21,205 nt of DNA from DASZHJ01 sp035604335 (lineage in GTDB: Bacteria; Pseudomonadota; Alphaproteobacteria; ATCC43930; CGMCC-115725). The stretch is from positions 1-21,205 of the forward strand of contig DATNIT010000179.1 in the NCBI GenBank assembly GCA_035604335.1, written 5' to 3'. The notes beneath the pieces are model-generated. The model saw only the letters and a program-made list of their open reading frames with translations, was not told where the DNA came from and did no database searches. Below, piece by piece: positions 6,983-13,211 of the stretch. The translations under genes were made by a program, and so were the position numbers. Within the stretch, counting starts at the first letter, position 1, and the number at the start of each line of letters is the position of its first letter.

Positions 6983-8317
6983 ATGTCCGATTACCAGAAT
7001 ATCCCACCGACCCCGCCCCGTTTCTCCGCGACTTTTGACGAGCACACCCTGGCGGAAATCCGCCGCGCGGCGGCGACCGGCATCTACGACATCCGCGGCG
7101 GCGGCACCAAGCGGCGCGTCCCGCATTTCGACGACCTGCTCTTCCTCGGCGCCTCCATCAGCCGATACCCGCTCGAGGGCTACCGCGAGAAGTGCGGCAC
7201 CAACGTCGTGCTCGGCGCGCGGCATGCGAGGAAGCCGATCGAGATCAAGATACCCGTCACCATCACCGGCATGAGCTTCGGCTCGCTCTCCGCGCAAGCG
7301 AAGGAAGCGCTGGGGCGCGGCGCCTCGATGGCGGGCACCTCCACGACCACTGGCGACGGCGGCATGACGCCGGAGGAGCGCGGCCACTCGAGCATCCTGG
7401 TCTACCAGTACCTGCCGTCCCGCTACGGCATGAATCCCGACGATCTCCGCAAGGCCGATGCCATCGAGGTGGTGGTGGGCCAAGGCGCCAAGCCCGGCGG
7501 CGGCGGCATGCTGCTGGGCCAGAAGATCTCGGCGCGCGTTGCGGCCATGCGCGTGCTGCCCGAGGGGATCGATCAGCGCTCGGCCTGCCGGCATCCCGAC
7601 TGGACCGGCCCCGACGATCTCGAGATCAAGATCGAGGAACTCCGCGAGATCACCGACTGGGAGAAGCCGATTTTCGTCAAGGTGGGCGCGAGCCGCCCTT
7701 ACTACGATGTCGCGCTCTCGGTGAAGGCGGGCGCGGACGTGGTGGTGGTCGACGGCATGCAGGGCGGCACCGCCGCGACCCAGGAAGTCTTCATCGAGAA
7801 TGTCGGCATTCCGACCCTGGCGGCGATCCGCCCGGCCGTGCAGGCATTGCAGGACCTCGGCATGCACCGGAAGGTGCAGCTGATCGTCTCCGGCGGCATC
7901 CGAAACGGCGCCGACGTCGCGAAGGCGCTGGCGCTCGGCGCCGATGCAGTCTCCATCGGCACCGCCGCGCTGGTCGCGCTCGGCGACAACGATCCCGTCT
8001 ACGAAGCCGAGTATAAGGCAATGGGCACTCTCCCGGGCGCCTATGACGACTGGCAGGACGGGCGCGACCCCGCGGGGATCACCACCCAGGACCCCGCGCT
8101 CGCCGCACGGCTCGACCCCGTGCTGGGTGGTCGGCGGATCGCGAACTTCCTGTCGGTGCTCACGCTGGAGGCGCAAACCATCGCGCGCGCCTGCGGCAAG
8201 AGCCATCTGCACAATCTGGAGCCCGAGGACCTTGTGGCACTCACCGTAGAGTCCGCCGCCATGGCGGGGGTGCCGCTCGCCGGTACGAATTGGATTCCGG
8301 GCAAAGCGGCGTCATGA
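6983..8317 (+). CDS. glxD: FMN-binding glutamate synthase-like subunit GlxD / N-methylglutamate synthase subunit C-type
   Basis: The 444-residue protein matches the FMN-binding (alpha/beta)8 barrel of glutamate synthase. Visible family blocks are ITGMSFGSLSAQAKEALGRG, TSTTTGDGGMTPEE, VVGQGAKPGGGGMLLGQKIS (about 165-185), IFVKVGASRPYYDVALSVKAG, DVVVVDGMQGGTAATQEVF, LIVSGGIRNGADVAKALALG and AVSIGTAALVALG. GlxB and GlxC would complete a three-subunit enzyme that moves the amide nitrogen, or methylamine, of a glutamine analogue to 2-oxoglutarate. Only three cysteines occur, in REKCGTNV, SACRHPD and RACGKSH. They are far apart, so the 3Fe-4S ligand cluster of GltB is missing. The start at 6983 has AGGA just upstream. 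It is MgsC in methylotroph nomenclature. Confidence 0.93.
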   Translation: MSDYQNIPPTPPRFSATFDEHTLAEIRRAAATGIYDIRGGGTKRRVPHFDDLLFLGASISRYPLEGYREKCGTNVVLGARHARKPIEIKIPVTITGMSFGSLSAQAKEALGRGASMAGTSTTTGDGGMTPEERGHSSILVYQYLPSRYGMNPDDLRKADAIEVVVGQGAKPGGGGMLLGQKISARVAAMRVLPEGIDQRSACRHPDWTGPDDLEIKIEELREITDWEKPIFVKVGASRPYYDVALSVKAGADVVVVDGMQGGTAATQEVFIENVGIPTLAAIRPAVQALQDLGMHRKVQLIVSGGIRNGADVAKALALGADAVSIGTAALVALGDNDPVYEAEYKAMGTLPGAYDDWQDGRDPAGITTQDPALAARLDPVLGGRRIANFLSVLTLEAQTIARACGKSHLHNLEPEDLVALTVESAAMAGVPLAGTNWIPGKAAS

Positions 8318-8376
8318 TGTGACACAGCCGAGAAGCGGGCGGACGGAAGAGCGGCGGGAATACGAGGGGGACAAGC

Positions 8377-9678
8377 ATGCCGACTGACTTGGCGCGGACC
8401 GCGAAGGACCGCGGCATCAAATATTTTCTGATCTCCTATACGGACCTGTTCGGAACCCAGCGTGCGAAGTTGGTGCCCGCGGCCGCCATCGGGGAGATGC
8501 AGAAGGCGGGCGCGGCGTTCGCGGGCTTCGCCACTTGGCTCGACATGACGCCGGCGGACTCCGATCTCTTCGCGCTCCCGGACCCCACGAGCTTGATCCA
8601 GCTGCCTTGGCGGCCGACGGTGGGCTGGCTCGCGGCCGATCTCTGGATGGACGGCAAGGAAGTCGGCCACGCCCCGCGCAACGTGCTCAAGCGCGCGCTC
8701 GCCTCGGCGAATTCGAAGGGATACGAGCTCAAGAGCGGTGTCGAGTGTGAGTTCTTCCTGATCGCGCCCAGCGGAGAACGCATCGCCGACGACAGCGACC
8801 GCCAGCAAAAGCCCTGCTACGACCAGGCTGCGTTGATGCGGCGGTACGACGTAATCACCGAAATCTGCGACAACATGCTGGGGCTCGGCTGGTCGCCCTA
8901 CCAGAACGACCACGAGGACGCCAACGGCCAGTTCGAGATGAACTGGCAGTACGACAACGCCCTGGTGACGGCGGACCGCCACGCGTTCTTCAAGTACATG
9001 GTGAAATCGATCGCGGAGAAGCATGGGCTCCGAGCCACCTTCATGCCGAAGCCATTCTCGAACCTGACCGGGAACGGCTGCCACGCCCATCTCTCGCTCT
9101 GGCAGGGCAAGAAGAACCTGTTTCAGGATCCGAAGGGCGAGCTCGGGCTCTCCAAGCTGGGCTACGCCTTCATCGGCGGAGTGATCCATAACGCCGAGCC
9201 GTTGTGCGCGCTGCTCAACCCCACCGTCAATTCCTACAAGCGCATCAACGCGCCGCGGACGGTCTCCGGCGCCACCTGGTCGCCGAACACGGTGACCTAC
9301 GCCGGCAACAACCGCACGCACATGATCCGGATTCCCGAAAGCGGCCGCTTCGAGCTGCGGCTCGGCGACGGCGCAGCGAACCCGTACCTGCTTCAGGCCG
9401 GAATTCTCGTCGCGGGCCTCGACGGCATCGCGAACAAACGCGATCCCGGCAAGCGCCTTGACATCAACATGTACACCGAGGGCCACAAGGTCAAAAACGC
9501 GAAACGCCTGCCGCTCAATCTGCTCGATGCCCTGCGTCTCCTGGAGAAGTCCAGCGTGCTTCGAAACGGACTCGGCGAGGCGTTTGTCTCCTCATATCTC
9601 AAGCTCAAGCACGACGATTGGAACGCCTACGCTCAGCACCTGACCCAATGGGAGCGCGACACCACGCTCGATTGCTGA
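8377..9678 (+). CDS. glnT: Type III glutamine synthetase (GlnT) / gamma-glutamylmethylamide synthetase-like
   Basis: This 433-residue enzyme of the glutamine synthetase superfamily would ligate glutamate with ammonia, or with methylamine to give gamma-glutamylmethylamide. Motifs include GVECEFFL (metal-binding glutamates E123 and E125), EDANGQFEMNW, GNGCHAHLSLW (H236 and H238), LNPTVNSYKRINAP, TYAGNNRTHMIRIPESGRFE, and LRLGDGAANPYLLQAGILVA near the C-terminus. The short N-terminus and overall length fit the glnT (GSIII-like, type III glutamate-ammonia ligase) branch found beside glxBCD in rhizobia, which also includes GMAS of methylotrophs. It follows glxD after 59 bases with a GAGGGGGA ribosome binding site. 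Sequence alone does not settle ammonia versus methylamine; the gene order favours a methylamine or other amine substrate. Confidence 0.92.
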   Translation: MPTDLARTAKDRGIKYFLISYTDLFGTQRAKLVPAAAIGEMQKAGAAFAGFATWLDMTPADSDLFALPDPTSLIQLPWRPTVGWLAADLWMDGKEVGHAPRNVLKRALASANSKGYELKSGVECEFFLIAPSGERIADDSDRQQKPCYDQAALMRRYDVITEICDNMLGLGWSPYQNDHEDANGQFEMNWQYDNALVTADRHAFFKYMVKSIAEKHGLRATFMPKPFSNLTGNGCHAHLSLWQGKKNLFQDPKGELGLSKLGYAFIGGVIHNAEPLCALLNPTVNSYKRINAPRTVSGATWSPNTVTYAGNNRTHMIRIPESGRFELRLGDGAANPYLLQAGILVAGLDGIANKRDPGKRLDINMYTEGHKVKNAKRLPLNLLDALRLLEKSSVLRNGLGEAFVSSYLKLKHDDWNAYAQHLTQWERDTTLDC

Positions 9679-9712
9679 GCGAAATCTCAATCGATCCGAC
9701 GAGAGGTTTCCC

Positions 9713-10108
9713 ATGCCGAAGCGCGTCCTGCGTCCGCGCAATCTTGCGTTCCAGCCGCGGCCGACCTATCCGTATTCGCCGGGCACGCGCGGCGGGGATT
9801 ATGTCTACACGGCAGGACAGGTTGCCTGGAACGACAAGGGCGAAATCGTCGGCATCGGCGACGTGCGGGCGCAGACGCGGCAAGTGCTTGGCAACATCGA
9901 ATCGATCCTGCAGGAAGCCGGTGCATCGATGTCGGACGTCCTCAAATGCAACGTCTATCTCGCGGACATTCGGGATTTCCAGGCCATGAACGAGGAATTC
10001 GCGAAGGCTTTCCCGACCGATCCGCCCGCGAGAACCACGGTTCAAGCGGCGCTCGCCGAGACGGAAATGCTGGTGGAGATCGAGGCGATTGCCTTTCTCG
10101 GGAAGTGA
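9713..10108 (+). CDS. RidA/YjgF-family enamine/imine deaminase
   Basis: The 131-residue protein has the Rid (YjgF/YER057c/UK114) fold. It shows YPYSPGTRGGDYVYTAGQVA, then DVRAQTRQVLGNIESILQEA, KCNVYLADIRDFQAMNEEFA, PARTTVQAALAE and a C-terminal VEIEAIAFLG. R107 (PARTT) and E122 match the conserved arginine and glutamate that bind the substrate carboxylate and activate water in active RidA-type deaminases. Such enzymes hydrolyse reactive 2-imino or enamine acids released by PLP enzymes and amino-acid oxidases. Placement between glnT and an FAD amine oxidase suggests it clears an imine made by that oxidase. GAGAGG precedes the ATG by 6 bases. Only 34 bases separate it from glnT, so it probably belongs to the same transcript. 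Confidence 0.9.
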   Translation: MPKRVLRPRNLAFQPRPTYPYSPGTRGGDYVYTAGQVAWNDKGEIVGIGDVRAQTRQVLGNIESILQEAGASMSDVLKCNVYLADIRDFQAMNEEFAKAFPTDPPARTTVQAALAETEMLVEIEAIAFLGK

Positions 10109-11057
10109 CCACGCCGAGCCGCTGGCCAGGCGGCCGGCGATTAGCCGGCAATCCCTCGGCATGATGAGTGTCGCCGCCGGCGTCTCGGTGTTCACGATCC
10201 AGGACGTGATCGTGAAAACACTGAGCGGAGTTTACCCGGTCCACCAGATCGTTGTGTTGCGGAGCCTGGTGGCTTTTCCGATCCTGCTCTGGGTCACCTA
10301 CGCCGAGCAGCGCGGGCACATCAAGATGCATCGCGGCGCCCTGCACCTCGTGCGCGGGTTCATCCTCTATGTCTCCTACACCTGCTATTACCTGGGCCTT
10401 GCGCGCCTGCCGATGGCGGACGTGATCGCGCTGACCTTCACGGTCCCGCTGTTCGTGACGATGCTGGGGGTCCTCGTGCTCGGCGAGCGTGTGCGGACTC
10501 GGCGCTGGCTCGCGCTCTGTGCCGGGTTCGTGGGTGTGCTCGTCATCCTGCGGCCCGGCGTCGGCCTCTTCGATCCCGCGGCGCTGCTGCCCATCGGGTC
10601 GGCGCTGGCCTACGCGACCTCGGCGGTCATGGCGCGCAGGCTCGGGAGCACCGAGAGCGGTGGCGCGATGGCGCTCACGGCAACCGGCGCTTACATCGTG
10701 GGTGGCGCGCTCACGGCCGCGCTGCTCGCGGGCTTCGATCCGCCGGCGGATGCAGAGGAGTCCATTCGCTTCCTGCTCAATCCCTGGATCTGGCCGAGCT
10801 CGCTCGATCTAGCGCTGATGGCGCTGTGCGGCTGCATCGCCGCTTTCGGGTTCTTTTGCCTGAGCCAAGGCTATCGGCTGTCCGAGGCCTACCGCGCGGC
10901 GCCATGCGAATATGCCGCGTTGCCATGGGGCGTGCTCTGGGGATACCTGTTCTTCGGCAACACGCCGGATGCGGTCATGATTGTCGGCGCGTTCATCATC
11001 ATGGGCGCCGGGCTCTATACGCTGCGGCCGGAGCCCGCCGTGCGCGCGGAGTCCTGA
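10089..11057 (+). CDS. DMT-superfamily (EamA domain) inner-membrane transporter
   Basis: The protein has two EamA repeats and about ten hydrophobic helices, from SVAAGVSVFTIQDVIVKTLS through LVAFPILLWVTY, VIALTFTVPLFVTMLGVLVL, WLALCAGFVGVLVILRPGVG, ALMALCGCIAAFGFFCLSQG and a final AVMIVGAFIIMGAGLYTL. The family typically exports amino acids or related metabolites, and direction is usually outward. The start is uncertain. A TTG at 10089 with GAGG upstream overlaps the end of ridA by 20 bases and gives 322 residues. An ATG at 10161 gives 298 residues but lacks a ribosome binding site and leaves almost nothing before the first helix. The position in the glx-ridA-oxidase run suggests it carries a substrate or product of that pathway. 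Confidence 0.85.
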   Translation: MPFSGSDHAEPLARRPAISRQSLGMMSVAAGVSVFTIQDVIVKTLSGVYPVHQIVVLRSLVAFPILLWVTYAEQRGHIKMHRGALHLVRGFILYVSYTCYYLGLARLPMADVIALTFTVPLFVTMLGVLVLGERVRTRRWLALCAGFVGVLVILRPGVGLFDPAALLPIGSALAYATSAVMARRLGSTESGGAMALTATGAYIVGGALTAALLAGFDPPADAEESIRFLLNPWIWPSSLDLALMALCGCIAAFGFFCLSQGYRLSEAYRAAPCEYAALPWGVLWGYLFFGNTPDAVMIVGAFIIMGAGLYTLRPEPAVRAES

Positions 11058-11104
11058 CCCACGACATCTCGCCAGAATATTCCCGACCTTCAGAAAGGCC
11101 CGCC

Positions 11105-12433
11105 ATGTCGCCACCCGTCGATCCCGTTCAAAGCGATCCGAACCTTCCGAAATCCGCCGACGTCGTGATCATCGGCGGCGGCATCATCGGCGCCGCCACG
11201 GCTTACTACCTGGCCAAGCGCGGGATGTCCGTCGCGGTCGTGGAGAAGGGTCGCATCGCCGGCGAGCAGTCGAGCCGAAACTGGGGCTGGTGCCGCCAGC
11301 AGGACCGAGACCAGGCGGAAATCCCGCTAATTATGGAAAGCCTGCGGATCTGGAGCAATCTCAACGCCGAGATCGGCGCCGACACCGGCTTTCGGCGCAC
11401 CGGCGTCCTCTACGTGACGGAGGATCCGCAGGAGTTGGCGAAGTGGGAACGGTGGACGGAGAATGCGCGGAAACACCAGCTGCATTCGCACCTGCTCTCG
11501 GCCGCCGAGGCGCAGGCGATGACGCTGGGCTGCGACACCAAATGGATCGGCGGTCTGCACACGCCGAGCGACGGCCGCGGGGAGCCCTCCATGGCGGGGC
11601 CAGCCATCGCCACCGCCGCGCGCAAGCTCGGCGCGACCATCCACCAGAATTGCGCGGCGCGCGGGCTCGAGACCGAGGGCGGCTCGGTCTCCGGCGTCGT
11701 CACCGAGCACGGCACGATCCGCACCCGCAGAGCGCTCTGCGCGGGTGGCGCCTGGTCGTCGATGTTCTGCCGCCGGCATGGGGTCGACCTTCCGCAGCTG
11801 ACCGTGCGCGCCTCCGTCCTGCGCACCGAGGCGGCGCCGGAGGTCTTCGACAGCGCCCTCGGCACGCCCGACTTCGGTCTCCGGCGCCGCCTCGACGGCG
11901 GCTTCACCGTCGGCTACCGCAACCAGGTGAGCTTTCACATTACGCCGGACGCCCTCAGGTATCTCCGGAGGTTCTGGCCGGCCTTCAAGTACGAGAGCCG
12001 GCACATCAAGCTGGAATTCGGCTCGGATTTCTGGAAAGCGCTGATGACCCCGCGTAACTGGCCGCTGGACAAGCCCTCGCCCTTCGAGGCCGTGCGCATC
12101 CTCGACCCAGAGCCCGACCGCAAGCTCCTCGATCGCGCTCTCGGGAATTTCAAGACGGGGTACCCTAGTCTGAAGGACGTTAAGATGGCGGAGGCCTGGG
12201 CCGGCATGATCGACATCACGCCCGACGCCTTGCCGGTGATCTCGCCGGTCGAGGCGATACCGGGGTTCTTCCTTGCGACGGGGTTCAGCGGTCACGGGTT
12301 CGGGATCGGGCCTGGCGCGGGCCGGCTTGCCGCCGACCTGCTCGCGGGCGAGACGCCTATCGTCGATCCGAAGCCTTTCCGCTATTCCCGTATGATCGAT
12401 GGCAGCAAGCTCGAGCCGGAATCGAGGTTATGA
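11105..12433 (+). CDS. FAD-dependent oxidoreductase of the DadA/DAO family
   Basis: The 442-residue protein belongs to the D-amino-acid oxidase / sarcosine oxidase-like FAD superfamily. The dinucleotide-binding motif is VVIIGGGIIGAATAYYLAKR (about 20-39), ending with the acidic VVEKGR. An unusual SSRNWGWCRQQ follows where the flavin is contacted. The C-terminal FAD motif is WAGMIDITPDALPVISPVEA, then FFLATGFSGHGFGIGPGAGR. Likely substrates are secondary amines or N-methyl or D-amino acids, oxidised to an imine. The ATG at 11105 has AAAGG 7 bases upstream; a long in-frame extension inside the transporter gene was rejected. It is the last gene of the run starting with glxB. It could be the oxidative partner of the N-methylglutamate-type pathway, but glycine oxidase or opine oxidase activity is equally allowed by sequence. 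Confidence 0.88.
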   Translation: MSPPVDPVQSDPNLPKSADVVIIGGGIIGAATAYYLAKRGMSVAVVEKGRIAGEQSSRNWGWCRQQDRDQAEIPLIMESLRIWSNLNAEIGADTGFRRTGVLYVTEDPQELAKWERWTENARKHQLHSHLLSAAEAQAMTLGCDTKWIGGLHTPSDGRGEPSMAGPAIATAARKLGATIHQNCAARGLETEGGSVSGVVTEHGTIRTRRALCAGGAWSSMFCRRHGVDLPQLTVRASVLRTEAAPEVFDSALGTPDFGLRRRLDGGFTVGYRNQVSFHITPDALRYLRRFWPAFKYESRHIKLEFGSDFWKALMTPRNWPLDKPSPFEAVRILDPEPDRKLLDRALGNFKTGYPSLKDVKMAEAWAGMIDITPDALPVISPVEAIPGFFLATGFSGHGFGIGPGAGRLAADLLAGETPIVDPKPFRYSRMIDGSKLEPESRL

Positions 12434-12499
12434 GGCTGTTCCATCTCCAGCAGCGGAATATCATCAATCAAGGCGACAATGCGTGAATGGAGGTCGCGC

Positions 12500-12769
12500 A
12501 TGCACGATGCCCTAGCCCCCGCGCTCGCAGTGGTCCTGCTGGCCGCAAACCCGCCGGCGCCCCCGGCGGACACCCCGCCGATACCCGCGCCCTCGACCGC
12601 CATCGTCGCCGGCCACCACATTCAGCCCCGAGCGACCGGTCCGGATGGCTCGTCGAAACCCGACATTTCTCCAGCCGACGCTGACGAGGTCGAGCAGCTC
12701 TATCAACAACTCATGCATGAGACGGCGCCCGATGCAGGTGGGGGCAAAGCGTCGCCCCCTTCCCGATAA
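12500..12769 (+). CDS. Hypothetical 89-residue proline/alanine-rich protein, possibly exported
   Basis: The ATG at 12500 has GGAGG 6 bases upstream and opens an 89-residue frame. It starts with an alanine/leucine-rich segment LAPALAVVLLAANPPAPPAD that could be a poor signal peptide, as it lacks the usual basic residues. A proline-rich spacer follows, then an acidic helix SPADADEVEQLYQQLMHETA and a disordered end. The family is not recognised. The in-frame ATG at 12479 lacks a comparable ribosome binding site. It starts 66 bases after the FAD oxidase gene and could be the tail of that transcript. Support comes from the ribosome binding site and the plausible helix; it may still be spurious. 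Confidence 0.45.
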   Translation: MHDALAPALAVVLLAANPPAPPADTPPIPAPSTAIVAGHHIQPRATGPDGSSKPDISPADADEVEQLYQQLMHETAPDAGGGKASPPSR

Positions 12770-12899
12770 CCCTTTCTCCGCGCACGGGAAGTTTACCAGC
12801 CATTCCGGGAATGCGGGTTTGTGCACTGCGGTATAGCCCCCATATGAGGTAGGACTGCCGATGCGATTGCAGTGCCTGCGAATTCTGGAGGGCCGATGC

Positions 12900-13124
12900 A
12901 TGTTTGACCCCATACACACAAGTCCCGATCGCGCCCGCGTGCGCCTGCGGGACCTCGGCGCGGCCTGGGTACTGGTCGCGCTCATCCTTACCGCTAGCGC
13001 TTTGCCCGGTGCGGCCCGGGTCGCCAAGGCCGAGGCGATCCAGGCCGCGGGCGCCGCCCGCGGCGAGGTCGCCGCTGTCTTGCACGCCGTCCCCAAATTG
13101 TTACAGCGAACGCATCAGGCCTAA
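12900..13124 (+). CDS. Hypothetical 74-residue single-pass membrane or exported protein
   Basis: This frame starts MFDPIHTSPDRARVRLRDLG and continues with one strong hydrophobic segment, AAWVLVALILTASALPGAAR (about 21-40). It then has an alanine-rich amphipathic helix (VAKAEAIQAAGAARGEVAAV) and ends HAVPKLLQRTHQA. The basic residues before the hydrophobic stretch fit a signal peptide or a type II membrane anchor. GGAGGG lies about 9 bases upstream of the ATG at 12900. The family is not recognised. Both neighbours are unrelated, and the 3' end leads into the ligD upstream region. Confidence 0.4.
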   Translation: MFDPIHTSPDRARVRLRDLGAAWVLVALILTASALPGAARVAKAEAIQAAGAARGEVAAVLHAVPKLLQRTHQA

Positions 13125-13197
13125 GAGGCCCCGAGGCGGTTATCCCAGGATTGCGGTTCCGCCGATCTGAAGCTATGGGAGGCAGGCTAGCCGAGAG

Positions 13198-13211
13198 AGG
13201 AGCCTTGCCTG
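13198..13211 (+). promoter_or_regulatory. Ribosome binding site and CTG start of ligD
   Basis: AGGAG (13198-13202) is followed after 6 bases by CTG (13209-13211), the only plausible initiation codon in the ligD frame ahead of its conserved N-terminus. An in-frame TAG at 13188-13190 closes the frame upstream. Confidence 0.55.

Larger units (their letters stand above)
12434..13208. other. Low-information region between the FAD oxidase gene and ligD
   Basis: Of about 775 bases, only the two small putative genes (12500-12769 and 12900-13124) have ribosome binding sites. The rest shows no promoter, terminator or repeat that could be defended. An antisense frame over 12382-12621 was judged a shadow. 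Confidence 0.35.

Noticed and set aside
6248..8212. A 654-codon minus-strand open frame opposite glxC and glxD
   Set aside because: Low-complexity Ala/Gly/Arg/His-rich translation with no family motif, fully antisense to conserved genes.
8041..9486. A 481-codon minus-strand open frame opposite glxD and glnT
   Set aside because: Shadow of the glutamine synthetase gene; it has no ribosome binding site and no recognisable domain.
12382..12621. 79-codon minus-strand frame between the FAD oxidase gene and the small protein
   Set aside because: Glycine/alanine-rich, no ribosome binding site, and it overlaps two frames on the other strand.
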